Assembly (NCBI GenBank): GCA_029261595.1
Contig: JAJDAZ010000012.1
Span: forward strand, 1-64,000
Origin: Nitrospinaceae bacterium
GTDB lineage: Bacteria > Nitrospinota > Nitrospinia > Nitrospinales > VA-1
Length of the DNA stretch: 64,000 nucleotides
Reading direction: 5' to 3'
The position numbers and the translations under genes are program-made. Below the pieces are notes generated by a model. That model had not been told where the DNA came from. It was given only the letters and a program-made list of their open reading frames with translations, and made no database searches. Below are positions 25,749-36,043 of this stretch, one piece after another (the first letter of the stretch is position 1; each line of letters begins with the position of its first letter).

Positions 25749-27984
25749 AATCCCCTATGAGGTTTTTCCAGATATTTTTCAAGGCCTGAATCTCCTGATG
25801 GATGAATTCATCGCCATTGATATTTACGGTGAAGCGGGAACCCCCCACCCGACCGATAATAGCAAACGGAACCTCATTTTTCCTCGCCATCCGGGCGATG
25901 GATTCTCCCTTCCCTTCCGCGAAGGAAATAAGAATTCGGGACTGAGATTCTCCAAACAATAAAGCGTCTTTTCTGAGAGTCGATTCCAGGTTCAATGTCG
26001 CGCCAAGAGCCTTTTCGGGTCCGGTGATGCAGGACTCCACAGCCGCAACCGCCATCCCGCCATCGGAACAATCGTGGGCGGATTGAATCCACTTGCCTCG
26101 AATCAACTCCAGACAAAACTCCTGAACCGACCGTTCCTGCTTTTTGTCCAACTGCGGGGGTTTTCCCTGGCACCTTTCAAACATCTGCTTCAGATATTCA
26201 CTGCCTGAAATTTCCTCGAGAGTCAGACCGATGAGCCCGATCGCGTCCCCGGAATTTTTAAACCATTGGGTGCAATGGTTTTCCAGATTTTCCAGGAGCC
26301 CCACCACCGCAACCGTGGGGGTGGGGAATATGGCCTTGCCTTTGGTCTCATTATAGAGACTGACATTGCCGCTGACCACAGGAATGTCAAAAAACTTGCA
26401 GGCTTCGGCAATTCCCAGCACCGCCTGTTCAAACTGCCACATGATTTCCGGTTTTTCAGGATTGCCAAAATTCAGGCAATTCGTCAGTCCGATCGGCGTG
26501 CCTCCGGAACAGACGATATTGCGGGCACATTCGGCGACGGCGATTTGCGCTCCCCAAAAGGGATCGAGATAACAATAGCGGCTGTTGCAATCCACCGAGA
26601 GCGCTACGGCCTTGCTGGAATCCGGGATGCGCATGACGGCGGCATCGGACCCCGGCAAAACCAGCGTGTTGAGGCGCACCATATGGTCATATTGTTCGTA
26701 CACCCATTCCTTGCTGGAAATATTGGGAGCCCCCAACAGTTTGATGAGCGCCTCATCGCCACGCGGCGGCTCGGCAAGTTCGGTCAGGTCGAGGTGCTGA
26801 ACCTCGCTCAGATATTGCGGTTTGCTTTTGGGGCGTTTGAGGTTGAGAGCGCCCTCCACAACTGGTGAAATGGGCAGGTTGACCACTTCCTTCCCTTGGT
26901 AATTGATGCGGACCACTGGAGACTCGATCACCTGTCCGACGACGGCGCCATCGAGACCCCATTTGTCCAGAATCGCCAGCGCTTCATTTTCATGACCCTT
27001 TTTGACGACGAACAACATGCGTTCCTGGGATTCGGACAGCAGGATCTCATATGCCGTCATTCCCTCTTCCCGGAGGGGAACCTGGGAAAGATCGAATTCA
27101 ATGCCGGTTCCGGAATTGCCCGCCATTTCAAAAGAAGAGGAAGTCAACCCTGCCGCTCCCATGTCCTGCACGCCGATGACCCAGTCTTTTTTAAACAATT
27201 CCAGGCAGGTCTCGATAAGGAGTTTTTCAGTGAACGGGTCCCCCACCTGCACGGTGGGCCGCTTATCTTCAGTGGTTTCGTCAAATTCCGAAGAGGCGAG
27301 CAAACTGGCTCCGTGGATTCCATCTCGGCCCGTTTTGGCGCCGACGTAGATCACAGGGTTGCCCACGCCGCCGGCCTTGGCCAGGAAAATTTTGTCCGTT
27401 TGGACTAATCCTAAACAAAACGCGTTGACCAGGATGTTGCCGTTGTAGCAGGCGTCAAAATAGATTTCCCCACCCACGGTCGGAACGCCGGTGCAGTTGC
27501 CGTAACTGGAAATGCCATCGACCACGCCGTTGAGCAGGTACCGGGTGCGCGGGTCGCTAAGGTCGCCGAACCGCAAGGAATTTAACAGGGCGATGGGGCG
27601 TGCGCCCATGGTGAAAATATCGCGCATGATGCCGCCGACGCCTGTTGCCGCCCCCTGATGCGGTTCGATGAAAGAGGGGTGGTTGTGGCTTTCAATTTTA
27701 AAGACCACCGCCTGCCCGTCGCCGATATCGACCACGCCGGCGTTTTCGCCGGGGCCCTGAAGAACCCGGGGTCCCTCTGTGGGCAGTTGTTTTAAGTAGG
27801 GCCGTGAACTTTTATAACTGCAATGTTCGCTCCACATGACTGAAAATATCCCAAGTTCCGTGAAGTTGGGCGCCCGCCCGATCAGGTCCACAATGCGTTT
27901 GTATTCCTGCACGGTCAAGCCGTGTTGCGCCACCACATCGGGGGTGACTTCAGGAAGCGCCTCGGATTTCTTTGATTTCGGCAC
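25729..27984 (-). CDS. purL: Phosphoribosylformylglycinamidine synthase subunit PurL
   Basis: The protein (about 751 residues from a GTG at 27984) is the small-type PurL, which with PurS and PurQ converts FGAR to FGAM. The family signature [12 protein letters not shown] and the ATP-binding GGGD-like and [14 protein letters not shown] blocks are clear. The frame stays open to a TTG at 28047, but that start would overlap purQ by 55 bases and adds residues outside the family. Neither start has a strong ribosome site. The gene lies between purQ and purF. Confidence 0.93.
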   Translation of the reverse strand: MPKSKKSEALPEVTPDVVAQHGLTVQEYKRIVDLIGRAPNFTELGIFSVMWSEHCSYKSSRPYLKQLPTEGPRVLQGPGENAGVVDIGDGQAVVFKIESHNHPSFIEPHQGAATGVGGIMRDIFTMGARPIALLNSLRFGDLSDPRTRYLLNGVVDGISSYGNCTGVPTVGGEIYFDACYNGNILVNAFCLGLVQTDKIFLAKAGGVGNPVIYVGAKTGRDGIHGASLLASSEFDETTEDKRPTVQVGDPFTEKLLIETCLELFKKDWVIGVQDMGAAGLTSSSFEMAGNSGTGIEFDLSQVPLREEGMTAYEILLSESQERMLFVVKKGHENEALAILDKWGLDGAVVGQVIESPVVRINYQGKEVVNLPISPVVEGALNLKRPKSKPQYLSEVQHLDLTELAEPPRGDEALIKLLGAPNISSKEWVYEQYDHMVRLNTLVLPGSDAAVMRIPDSSKAVALSVDCNSRYCYLDPFWGAQIAVAECARNIVCSGGTPIGLTNCLNFGNPEKPEIMWQFEQAVLGIAEACKFFDIPVVSGNVSLYNETKGKAIFPTPTVAVVGLLENLENHCTQWFKNSGDAIGLIGLTLEEISGSEYLKQMFERCQGKPPQLDKKQERSVQEFCLELIRGKWIQSAHDCSDGGMAVAAVESCITGPEKALGATLNLESTLRKDALLFGESQSRILISFAEGKGESIARMARKNEVPFAIIGRVGGSRFTVNINGDEFIHQEIQALKNIWKNLIGDYARQVS

Positions 27985-27992
27985 GGTTTGGG

Positions 27993-28682
27993 TCAGAAGG
28001 ATTGGATGAGTGATTTGAAAATAAGTTGGCCGTCCTGATCGGGCCAAAGTGGGTCTGCCGAACGCTCCGGGTGCGGCATCATGCCAAAAACATTTTTTTT
28101 CTCATTGGCCACGCCTGCGATGTTATCCATGGACCCGTTAGGATTTGACGCCTCGGAAACGGTACCTCCGGGCTCGCAGTATTTGAGAACGATCTGCTGA
28201 TTATCCTGCATGGCTTTTAAGGTATCTTCCTGAGCAAAATAGCGGCCTCCGTGATGGGCGATGGGAATTCTCAGGATCGGCCGCTCCCGGCACAGACTGG
28301 TGAACGGGGTGTCGGTTGATTCCACACGGGTGAAAACCGGTTTGCAGATGAATTTCTGCCACCGGTTCTGCATGAGCGCGCCCGGCAGAAGACCCGACTC
28401 GACCAGGATCTGGAATCCGTTGCAAATCCCCAGAACCTTGCCCCCTTTTTGGGCGTAACGCACCACGGCTTTCATGACCGGGGAAAAACGGGAGATGGCT
28501 CCGGCTCTCAAGTAATCGCCGTAGGAAAATCCTCCGGGGAGAACCACGAAATCAAAGGCATCGAGGTCGGCGCTGTCTTTATGCCATACCCATTCGGTAT
28601 CGAGCTCAAAAATGTGCTTGAGGATATGGTAACAGTCGTGGTCGCAATTCGATCCTGGAAACACAACGACGCCGCATTTCAT
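27993..28682 (-). CDS. purQ: Phosphoribosylformylglycinamidine synthase subunit PurQ
   Basis: The 229-residue class I glutamine amidotransferase supplies ammonia to PurL. The start [16 protein letters not shown], the nucleophile Cys in [13 protein letters not shown], the oxyanion region [15 protein letters not shown] and the His/Glu pair in MMPHPERS are all visible. It is full length. It lies 25 bases after purS and immediately before purL. Confidence 0.95.
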   Translation of the reverse strand: MKCGVVVFPGSNCDHDCYHILKHIFELDTEWVWHKDSADLDAFDFVVLPGGFSYGDYLRAGAISRFSPVMKAVVRYAQKGGKVLGICNGFQILVESGLLPGALMQNRWQKFICKPVFTRVESTDTPFTSLCRERPILRIPIAHHGGRYFAQEDTLKAMQDNQQIVLKYCEPGGTVSEASNPNGSMDNIAGVANEKKNVFGMMPHPERSADPLWPDQDGQLIFKSLIQSF

Positions 28683-28707
28683 AGGATTTGTTCAGAAAAA
28701 GGAATCA

Positions 28708-28956
28708 TCATTCCGTGGGAGACAGGGTGTAGCGGTAGGACTCGATCACCGTATTGGCCAACAATTTTTCGCACATTTCCCGGACCCGGTCCTTCGCGTT
28801 TTCTTCGGAAAGGCCCTTAAGATGGACTTCCATGTATTTGCCCACGGTCACCTGTTTGACCTCGTTATAGCCAAGGTCGGTGAGGGCATGATGAACGGCC
28901 TGACCCTGTGTGTCCAGAACGCCTTTTTTGTATGTCACGTGAATTTTTGCCAGCAT
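28708..28956 (-). CDS. purS: Phosphoribosylformylglycinamidine synthase subunit PurS
   Basis: The 82-residue protein has the PurS layout: VTYKKGVLDTQGQAVHHAL, then GYNEVKQVTVGKYMEV, then a final helix-strand. PurS holds PurL and PurQ together. It is the first gene of purS-purQ-purL-purF. The 169-base gap upstream, shared with a divergent membrane protein gene, must hold the operon promoter; no purine riboswitch core was seen there. Confidence 0.92.
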   Translation of the reverse strand: MLAKIHVTYKKGVLDTQGQAVHHALTDLGYNEVKQVTVGKYMEVHLKGLSEENAKDRVREMCEKLLANTVIESYRYTLSPTE

Positions 28957-29125
28957 GGTGTCGAGAGATTAACATAGAACCCGGAAAAATCCATAAGGGA
29001 TTTCTGAAAAGAAAAAGATCCCACGCGCAGGTTTTGACCGCGGGAATATTTTGTGATAAACGAGAGTGGATATTAGCTTAACCAGAGTCCCGTTTTTTTC
29101 CTCGTGAGTTTCTCCTTCCAACCCA

Positions 29126-30658
29126 ATGAACCTGAAATCACTTATCAACTGGAGCCCTGATTCCAAAGGAAAAAAACGCTGGCTGGTTTTTTTGTTTTTC
29201 CTGTCCGTTTACCTTTTCACAGGGCAGGGGTCGATTCAATCTGCAGATGGCAAGATCATGTATCTGCTCACGCAAAGCATGGTGGAAGACCAGAGCATGA
29301 GTTTCACCGAGCGGGTCAGCCAGGGCGATGCGGAAGGGGAGAAGTTTTCCAAATACGGCATTGGCATGAGTTTGCTGGCGGTGCCGTTTTATATAGCGGG
29401 AAAGGCGTTGTCTGCGGTGCTTCCTGTGCCCTCGTCTTACGCAACTTTGTTCTGCGTCAGCATGATCAACGCTTTGATCACCGCCCTCAGCTGTCTGCTC
29501 CTGTACTGCTTCGGTTGTGAGCGGTTTGGTTTTTCGCATCGGACCTCCGTCCTGCTGGCATTGGGCTACGGGTTGACCACCATCGCCTGGTTTTATTCCG
29601 AAGACTTCATGAGCGAACCGGCCACGTCTTGGTTCATGCTGAGCGCGGTTTATGTATTGACCCAGGACGACGGGGTCCAGAATAAACGCACCCTTCTGTT
29701 GGCCGGGGGGTTGCTTGGGTTGGCCTTGACCTGCCGGTTGGCCACGCTGGTCGCGGTTCCCGGCTTCCTGATTTACCTGGCATTGGCTCGGGGCAAGGTG
29801 CAACTGTTTAATATCAAGGACTTTGTTTCAGATGCGGTGAGGTTTCTTCTCCCCATAGCCGGTGTGATTTGCCTCATCTTTTTATACAATTACGTGCGGT
29901 TTCAGGATTTCTTTGAGACCGGGTACGAAAAAGGATTTGGAACCGGCGGATGGACCGGATTCATCGGAATTCTCTTCTCACCCGGGAAGTCGGTCTTTTT
30001 ATACAATCCTCTGCTGTTGATCGGCTGTCTGGCTTGGCCGGTGTTTTTTAAAAACAACCGCAAAATGTCCCTTCTTTTTGGATGGATCGTTCTGATCCAC
30101 CTGGTGCTTTTTTCGTTCTGGCACAGCTGGTACGGAGGGTCGGGCTGGGGGCCTCGGTTGATGCTGGTGGTGTTTCCTTATTTGATCCTGCCTGTGGGGT
30201 TTCTTTTGGAAAGACCTGGTAGAAAGGCAAAAGCAGGAATCGCGGCGGTCCTGATTCTGGGTTTTTTGATCCAAATCCCATCGGTGACAGTCAATATTTC
30301 CCGTTACTATTATGATTTGCGCCAGCAATATAAGGAGGAGGCCCACGACATGCTTGTGTATTCGCCCGCGCATTCTCCCCTCATCGGTCAGGTCCAACAG
30401 GTCGTCAAAGTGTTCAATCGCTTGCAGGACAAAGAGTTTATGGACCGATTGGTGGACCATGCCCGGGCGGGGAAAAAATTCCTCGGGACTTCGGATGCCG
30501 AAGTTCTGGAAAAGGGCCTTGCAGTGAATGCGCCCAACTTCTGGTGGTATTTCATGTATTTGTTCGGATATTCCGCCGCCCTCACATTTTTCCCGGCAAT
30601 TGTTCTCTTGTTCCTTGGCCTGATTTGCGGTTATAAGTTATATGCCCATGAAAAATGA
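29126..30658 (+). CDS. Multi-pass membrane protein, GT-C glycosyltransferase-like
   Basis: The 510-residue protein has about eleven membrane helices. An early periplasmic loop holds QSADGKIMYLLTQSM and SKYGIGMSLLAVPFYI, a pattern seen in dolichyl-phosphate-mannose/PMT-like (GT-C) membrane transferases, where acidic residues in the first loop act on a lipid-linked sugar. Helices near SWYGGSGWGPRLMLVVFPY also fit. Substrate unknown. It stands alone, divergent from the purine operon. Confidence 0.65.
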   Translation: MNLKSLINWSPDSKGKKRWLVFLFFLSVYLFTGQGSIQSADGKIMYLLTQSMVEDQSMSFTERVSQGDAEGEKFSKYGIGMSLLAVPFYIAGKALSAVLPVPSSYATLFCVSMINALITALSCLLLYCFGCERFGFSHRTSVLLALGYGLTTIAWFYSEDFMSEPATSWFMLSAVYVLTQDDGVQNKRTLLLAGGLLGLALTCRLATLVAVPGFLIYLALARGKVQLFNIKDFVSDAVRFLLPIAGVICLIFLYNYVRFQDFFETGYEKGFGTGGWTGFIGILFSPGKSVFLYNPLLLIGCLAWPVFFKNNRKMSLLFGWIVLIHLVLFSFWHSWYGGSGWGPRLMLVVFPYLILPVGFLLERPGRKAKAGIAAVLILGFLIQIPSVTVNISRYYYDLRQQYKEEAHDMLVYSPAHSPLIGQVQQVVKVFNRLQDKEFMDRLVDHARAGKKFLGTSDAEVLEKGLAVNAPNFWWYFMYLFGYSAALTFFPAIVLLFLGLICGYKLYAHEK

Positions 30659-30729
30659 GTGAGTAAAATACGGAGGAAGTTTTTGGGTCAGAAACTCCTC
30701 CTTTCACGTAAATAAAAGAAAAATTTGCC

Positions 30730-32868
30730 ATGAAAAACAGATGGAATGATAACGACGCCGAAAAGGCGATAAAAACTTATCAGGATGTTTCAGAAGACCT
30801 TGCGCTGAGAGTGTATACCTCGCGTCTGATCGGCGCCGACCCGGCTCTGGTCCTGCACGGTGGCGGCAACACCTCCATCAAGTCGTCGGCAAAAAACCGG
30901 GTGGGGGAGGCGGTCTCCACCCTGTTCGTCAAGGGCAGTGGATGGGATCTGGATACGATCGAGCCGCCGGGCCTGCCGGGGGTCAAGCTGGACCCCCTCA
31001 TCAAGCTAAGGCAGTTGGACCGTCTCAGTGACGAAGACATGGTCAACGAGCAACGCATTAATTTATTAAATGCATCGTCGCCCAACCCTTCAGTAGAGAC
31101 CCTGCTACACGCCTTTTTGCCGCACAAATTCGTCGATCATTCCCACGCCGATTCGATTCTGGTGATCGCCAACCAACCGAACTCGGAAGAAATCTGCCGG
31201 GAAATTTATGGCGACACCTTCGCGCTGGTTTCCTACATCATGCCGGGGTTCCTGCTGGCCAAGGCGGCGGCCCAAGCCTATGAGAAAAATCCCAATGTGC
31301 GTGGGCTCGTCCTGATCAATCATGGTCTGTTTACTTTTGCCGAGACCGCGAAGGAGAGTTATGACCGTCATATTGAGGCCGTGACTCAGGCGGAGGAATT
31401 CATCGCCGGGAAAAAGCCGAAAATTCTTACGCCATTAAATGGATCGAAACCTGCACTCAAGGAGGCAGAAATTTTTTCCAGAGTCGCGCCGGTGTTGCGC
31501 GGATTGTATGCATGCAAGACCGGCGTTTCCTGGACGGTGCATCATCGTGAGGATGCCTCCGCTCTGGAGTTTGCTTCCAGTAAAGAATGCGCCTCCTGGT
31601 CGCAGATCGGCACCGTCACCCCGGATCATGTCATTCGCACCAAACAAAAACCCTTGTTACTGAACCCCAAATGTTTGGATAATCCGGGCGAACTTTGGGA
31701 AGAAGTTTCCGGGGCATTGGATGCGTATAGTGAAGATTATCATCACTACTTTGAAACCAACAAGAAGGCCAAGGAGGTGGCTCCGAAGGAGAAGAGTTCG
31801 AACCAAAACCAAGAAGCGCCGCACGTCGTGAGCAAACTCGCCCCACGCGGAGTGGTGGAGAAAAAAGAGCTCGACCCGCTCCCACGGGTGATCCTGCTGG
31901 CAGGCGTGGGTCTCGTCACCCTGGGCAAGACGGTCAAGGAAACCGGAATCTCGGCGGACCTCTACCAGCACACGATCGACGTCATTCACAAAGCCTTTTC
32001 GGTCGGGCAATACACCCCGCTCAAGGAGGATGATCTTTTCGATATGGAGTACTGGTCGCTGGAGCAGGCGAAGCTTGGGAAAAGCCAGCCCAAAAAATTG
32101 CAGGGCAAAGTTGTGGCCATCTCAGGAGCGGCGTCCGGCATTGGTCTCGCCACCGCGAGACTATTCGCCACGCACGGTGCCAATTTGTTTTTGATTGATC
32201 GCGATGGTGAACAACTCAAAGCCGCCGAAGCGGGTCTCAAAAAAGACCTGAAAGCAAGCGTCGTCACGCAGGCAGTGGATGTGACAGACGACCAGGCCAT
32301 TGCCAAGGCTTTCGATCATCTGACAGCAACCTTTGGTGGGCTGGATATGCTGATCTCAAACGCCGGCAACGCCATGCAGGGACGGATCGGCGATGTCGGG
32401 GCGGATGAACTTAGAAAAAGTTTCGACCTTAATTTCTTCGCCCATCAGGCCCTGGCATCCCAGGCGGTGAAACTGTTTCTCGCCCAGCGCACCGGCGGAG
32501 TACTGCTTTTCAACGCGTCCAAGGCGGCTTTTAATCCGGGCAAAAATTTCGGCCCGTACGCGCTCCCTAAATCCGCCGTGGTGGCTCTCACCAAACAATA
32601 CGCCCTGGATTATGGCAAGGATGGAATACGAGCCAACGCCGTGAACGCCGACCGCGTACGCACGGGGCTGTTCACCAGCGACGTCATCAAGGAACGATCC
32701 GCCGCGCGCGGCCTGACGCCGGACGATTATTTCAAAAATAATCTGCTGGAAAAAGAAGTGTTCGACACCGACGTGGCGCAGGGTTTCTTAGATCTTGCCC
32801 TGGCGGAAAAAACCACCGGAAGTGTCATCACCATAGACGGCGGCAACATCGCCGCCAGCCCAAGGTGA
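30730..32868 (+). CDS. Fusion of class II aldolase and short-chain dehydrogenase (RhaD-SDR type)
   Basis: The 712-residue protein joins a class II aldolase domain (about 20-430; zinc-type histidines in DHSHADSI and INHGLFTF) to an SDR domain (about 450-712). The SDR part has the cofactor loop AISGAASGIGLATA and the YALPKSA active-site Tyr-x-x-x-Lys. Family members are annotated as rhamnulose-phosphate aldolase/lactaldehyde dehydrogenase; the true substrate is unsettled. Its last 22 codons are repeated, with third-base changes, at 33423-33488. The Smr gene starts six bases after its stop. Confidence 0.88.
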   Translation: MKNRWNDNDAEKAIKTYQDVSEDLALRVYTSRLIGADPALVLHGGGNTSIKSSAKNRVGEAVSTLFVKGSGWDLDTIEPPGLPGVKLDPLIKLRQLDRLSDEDMVNEQRINLLNASSPNPSVETLLHAFLPHKFVDHSHADSILVIANQPNSEEICREIYGDTFALVSYIMPGFLLAKAAAQAYEKNPNVRGLVLINHGLFTFAETAKESYDRHIEAVTQAEEFIAGKKPKILTPLNGSKPALKEAEIFSRVAPVLRGLYACKTGVSWTVHHREDASALEFASSKECASWSQIGTVTPDHVIRTKQKPLLLNPKCLDNPGELWEEVSGALDAYSEDYHHYFETNKKAKEVAPKEKSSNQNQEAPHVVSKLAPRGVVEKKELDPLPRVILLAGVGLVTLGKTVKETGISADLYQHTIDVIHKAFSVGQYTPLKEDDLFDMEYWSLEQAKLGKSQPKKLQGKVVAISGAASGIGLATARLFATHGANLFLIDRDGEQLKAAEAGLKKDLKASVVTQAVDVTDDQAIAKAFDHLTATFGGLDMLISNAGNAMQGRIGDVGADELRKSFDLNFFAHQALASQAVKLFLAQRTGGVLLFNASKAAFNPGKNFGPYALPKSAVVALTKQYALDYGKDGIRANAVNADRVRTGLFTSDVIKERSAARGLTPDDYFKNNLLEKEVFDTDVAQGFLDLALAEKTTGSVITIDGGNIAASPR

Positions 32869-32874
32869 ACTCCC

Positions 32875-33456
32875 GTGACGGAACACGGTAAAAAAAAGAC
32901 GGAAAAAAAGCCGGACGCAAAAGACGAAACGTTGTGGCGCTCCGCCATGCAGGATGTGAAACCCCTGAAAAAAGATGTGAACCCGGAGAAAACCGGCGAG
33001 CCCGCCGGTGAGCCCGAAGATACAGCGACAAATACCCAACCTTCCAAAACCTCGGATACGCCAAAGGAGCTGCCGCCTGCAGCCGGCATCGACCGGCGCA
33101 CCGAGGAAAAATTGCGTCAGGGAAAGTTTCCCATCGAAGGCCGCCTCGACCTGCACGGTCACACCCAAGCCCAGGCGCACAACGAACTGATCCAGTTCGT
33201 CGAAAGGGGATTTGAGCAGGGACAACGTTGTCTGCTGGTGATCACGGGAAAAGGTCGCGGCGGGGAGAGGAAAGGGGGAGGCTGGTCTGAGTCCGAAACC
33301 GGAGTGCTGAGAAGAGAGGTCCCGCGCTGGCTGACCGAGTTGCCGCTTGCGGGAAAGGTGATCACATTCACCCACGCACAACCCAAACACGGCGGCGAAG
33401 GTGCGCTGTACGTTTATCTGCGGCGGAAAAAAACACGGAAAGCGTCATCACAATAG
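32875..33456 (+). CDS. Smr-domain protein
   Basis: The 193-residue protein has a charged, Lys/Pro/Glu-rich N-terminal half and a C-terminal Smr domain (about 108-188) with LDLHGHTQAQAHNEL, the VITGKGRGG loop and the HAQPKHGGEGALYVYL end. Smr domains are nicking or RNA-cleaving nucleases linked to DNA repair, recombination or ribosome rescue. It starts with GTG six bases after the RhaD-SDR gene. Its last eleven codons (from about 33423) are formed by a relic of the SDR gene's 3' end read in another frame, so the C terminus is chimeric. Confidence 0.85.
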   Translation: MTEHGKKKTEKKPDAKDETLWRSAMQDVKPLKKDVNPEKTGEPAGEPEDTATNTQPSKTSDTPKELPPAAGIDRRTEEKLRQGKFPIEGRLDLHGHTQAQAHNELIQFVERGFEQGQRCLLVITGKGRGGERKGGGWSESETGVLRREVPRWLTELPLAGKVITFTHAQPKHGGEGALYVYLRRKKTRKASSQ

Positions 33457-33488
33457 ACGGCGGCAACATCGCCGCCAGCCCGAGGTAG
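33423..33488 (+). pseudogene. Relic of an SDR gene 3' end (second copy)
   Basis: These 66 bases encode AEKNTESVITIDGGNIAAS plus Pro-Arg and a stop in one frame. This is nearly the same peptide as the end of the RhaD-SDR gene at 32803-32868 (AEKTTGSVITIDGGNIAAS). Most changes are at third positions and the stop differs (TAG against TGA), so the relic evolved as coding sequence before it was lost. It overlaps the end of the Smr gene. Confidence 0.8.
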
Positions 33489-33696
33489 AAGAGTCCCTTG
33501 ATAAGTGATAAAATGACTGGTCGGTAAGTTGAAGGGTGTTACTTCCACTCGATAGCATTTTATTTTTATTGATAGCATAATCCACATGGAAAAAAAATTG
33601 TGGATGAATTCGATTTTGAAAATTTCGCAAATTTTGTCTGGTATTAAGGTCCTGATTAGTAAAAAAACCTTTCCTAAAAATGAATGAATTAAATTA

Positions 33697-34575
33697 ATGT
33701 CTTGTACAAATAAAATAAGAACCATCGGATTATTGCTGGTGGTTTTAACAGGCTTTGTCTCCTGTTTTATTGACAAAGAGGAAGAAAAAACATCTTTAAG
33801 AACAATAAAAGTGGGGGTACTTCCGGACGAAAGCAAGACAGAGCTCTCAAACCGTTATAATCCATTAATGGAGCATCTATCGAGAGAAACTGGCTTACAA
33901 TTTGAATTGTTGATTCCTGAAAGTTACGAGGAATTGTTAAATATGTTTCACGATGACAAGGTAGATTTTGCATATTTTGGTGGGTTTACTTTTATCAAGG
34001 CATATTTGACTGATGGAGCCGTTCCATTGGTAATGCGAAATGTAGATGCCAGATTTTCCAGTTATTTTATTGTCAAAGGCGACAACCTTGCCAAAAGCCT
34101 TTCGGAGTTTGAGGGCAAAATTATTAGTTTTGGTTCCAAATTGTCTACATCGGGTCATTTGATGCCACGCTTCTTTCTGAAAGAAAAGGAGATCATCCCT
34201 GAAGATTTTTTCAGTGAAGTACGGTATTCAGGCTCACATGATGAGACTGCCTATTGGGTGCGTGATGGCAAGGCGAACCTTGGCGTGGCAAACTCAAAGA
34301 TCATAAATTCGATGTTTCGAGATGGCAGGTTGGAGAAAAATGCGATTCGTATTTTTTCGGAAACGCCACCTTATGCAAACTATGTTTGGGCTATGACATC
34401 GAGAGTTGAACCAATGATTCAAATCAAAATTCGTGATGCCTTTTTAGATCTTTCGCAAGAAAATGAGAAACATAGAAAAATCCTGGATGGTTTGAACGCT
34501 ACGTATTTTATTCCTTCAAGTGTTGATGATTTTTCCAGGCTCAAGTTAATTATCGAAAAACAGAGTGGTTTTTAA
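33697..34575 (+). CDS. PhnD-like substrate-binding lipoprotein
   Basis: The 292-residue protein has a lipoprotein signal (lipobox GFVSC, Cys23) and a two-lobed phosphate/phosphonate-binding protein of the PhnD family: IKVGVLPDESKTE, ESYEELLNMFHDDKVDFAYFG, and a later SGSHDETAYWVRDGKANLGV. Transport genes for such a protein (permease, ATPase) are absent. The next gene, 14 bases on, is a membrane histidine kinase, so it more likely acts as the sensor input for signalling. The region is AT-rich compared with its neighbours, which suggests recent acquisition. Confidence 0.85.
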   Translation: MSCTNKIRTIGLLLVVLTGFVSCFIDKEEEKTSLRTIKVGVLPDESKTELSNRYNPLMEHLSRETGLQFELLIPESYEELLNMFHDDKVDFAYFGGFTFIKAYLTDGAVPLVMRNVDARFSSYFIVKGDNLAKSLSEFEGKIISFGSKLSTSGHLMPRFFLKEKEIIPEDFFSEVRYSGSHDETAYWVRDGKANLGVANSKIINSMFRDGRLEKNAIRIFSETPPYANYVWAMTSRVEPMIQIKIRDAFLDLSQENEKHRKILDGLNATYFIPSSVDDFSRLKLIIEKQSGF

Positions 34576-34589
34576 TCAAAATTTTAAAA

Positions 34590-35978
34590 ATGAACAGCAA
34601 GCAAAGCTTTCAACATCTCCAGCGATATATTTATCTATTGTTTGCTGCTATTTTTATTACTTTTGTGTTCTTTATGGTGTTTTATTATTGGCAGGATCAA
34701 AAAAATAAAATAGCTGAGGAGATCTTAAATAATTTTCATTCCCCGACTATTTTTCATTCATCCCGAATGAAAGAAGAGTTGTTCTTATTAGAAAAAGAAT
34801 TGCGTTTGCTCCAACAACCGGGAATGGATAAGAAGAAACTGCCAGGATATATTTTTAAACCTAAAGGTCATTTATATTCTATTCAAAAAAGCCTGCAAAC
34901 CATCATTGAGGCGCAGGAGATTTTCAAACATATCGAATTTGAATCTATTTTAAAAAGACTTCAAAAACAATTCAACCAGCTTCAAGCTTTTTTGGAAGAC
35001 CAAAAACTGGGTAAAGATAAACTTTATAAAGCCATTGAAAGTAAAGTCCCATCATTAAATATACCTTTAGACCAATTGCAACGGTTACATATTGCAAAAC
35101 ATAAGGAACTGATCAGGAGGCTTTTGATACAAAAAAAAGGTCGAAAACAAAATACTGTTTTTGTCTTTGGCGTGACCTTAGCTATTGGAATTTTTATTTT
35201 TGTCAGAATATTTTCTTCAATCAAACAGATAATAAACGAAAAAAAACAATCAGAAAAAAAACTAAAAGATTATGCAGTAAAATTAGAACGGAGCAACAAG
35301 GAACTCCAGGACTTCGCACATATCGCCTCCCACGATCTGCAAGAACCCCTACGAAAAATTATCACTTTTGGTGATCGTCTGAATTCCAAGATTTCAAACA
35401 CGGATGAGCAGGGACGGGATTATTTAAAACGGATGCAAAATTCTGCTTTGAGAATGAAGGAATTTATCCAGGATCTTGTTCAATTTACAAAGATTGAAAG
35501 TCAAGCAAAGCCCTTTGAAACAGTTGACCTTAAGGAGGTCGTCCAGGAAGTGTTAGACAATTTAGAAGTCAGAATTCAAGAAACTAAAGGGGTTGTAAAT
35601 ATAAAGTATTTACCGGTCGTGGAAGCAGACCGAATGCAAATGAACCAATTATTTCTGAACCTGATCGGAAATGCTCTCAAGTTCCATAGAGAAGGAATCT
35701 CCCCTGTTGTCAACCTGGACAGTGCCAAAAAGGAAAACGGATTTTTAGAGATCACCGTGGAAGATAACGGTGTTGGAATAGAAGAAAACCATGTGGATAA
35801 AATTTTCAAGCCCTTTGAACGTTTGCACGGGAGAAGCACTTATGAAGGAACAGGCATAGGATTGACCATTTGCGCTCGAATTATAGAGCGTCATGGAGGC
35901 AAGATTGCTGTCAAAAGACAATCAAAAAATGGGGTAACTTTTCACATCACTTTGCCTGAGAATAATGAAAAGAAATAA
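34590..35978 (+). CDS. Membrane sensor histidine kinase
   Basis: The 462-residue protein has a membrane helix near residues 12-32, a helical periplasmic segment, a second helix near 188-210, then a coiled-coil linker. The phospho-acceptor box is FAHIASHDLQEPLRK, of the phytochrome-like HisKA type, followed by the N box NLIGNALKFH, G1 VEDNGVGI and G2 GTGIGLTICARI. No response regulator is adjacent. It is probably co-transcribed with the PhnD-like lipoprotein, which could present a ligand to its periplasmic part. Confidence 0.9.
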   Translation: MNSKQSFQHLQRYIYLLFAAIFITFVFFMVFYYWQDQKNKIAEEILNNFHSPTIFHSSRMKEELFLLEKELRLLQQPGMDKKKLPGYIFKPKGHLYSIQKSLQTIIEAQEIFKHIEFESILKRLQKQFNQLQAFLEDQKLGKDKLYKAIESKVPSLNIPLDQLQRLHIAKHKELIRRLLIQKKGRKQNTVFVFGVTLAIGIFIFVRIFSSIKQIINEKKQSEKKLKDYAVKLERSNKELQDFAHIASHDLQEPLRKIITFGDRLNSKISNTDEQGRDYLKRMQNSALRMKEFIQDLVQFTKIESQAKPFETVDLKEVVQEVLDNLEVRIQETKGVVNIKYLPVVEADRMQMNQLFLNLIGNALKFHREGISPVVNLDSAKKENGFLEITVEDNGVGIEENHVDKIFKPFERLHGRSTYEGTGIGLTICARIIERHGGKIAVKRQSKNGVTFHITLPENNEKK

Positions 35979-36043
35979 TAATTCCTTCAAGCCGCTCAGA
36001 CCTTCTGAAGCACCTTATATATTGTTATTTTACAGAATTTTTG

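Noticed and set aside
28047..28049. A TTG start for purL at 28047.
   Set aside because: It would overlap purQ by 55 bases and add non-conserved residues; the GTG at 27984 is preferred, though its ribosome site is weak.
28957..29125. A purine riboswitch was considered upstream of purS.
   Set aside because: No three-way junction with the conserved pyrimidine/purine core is recognisable.
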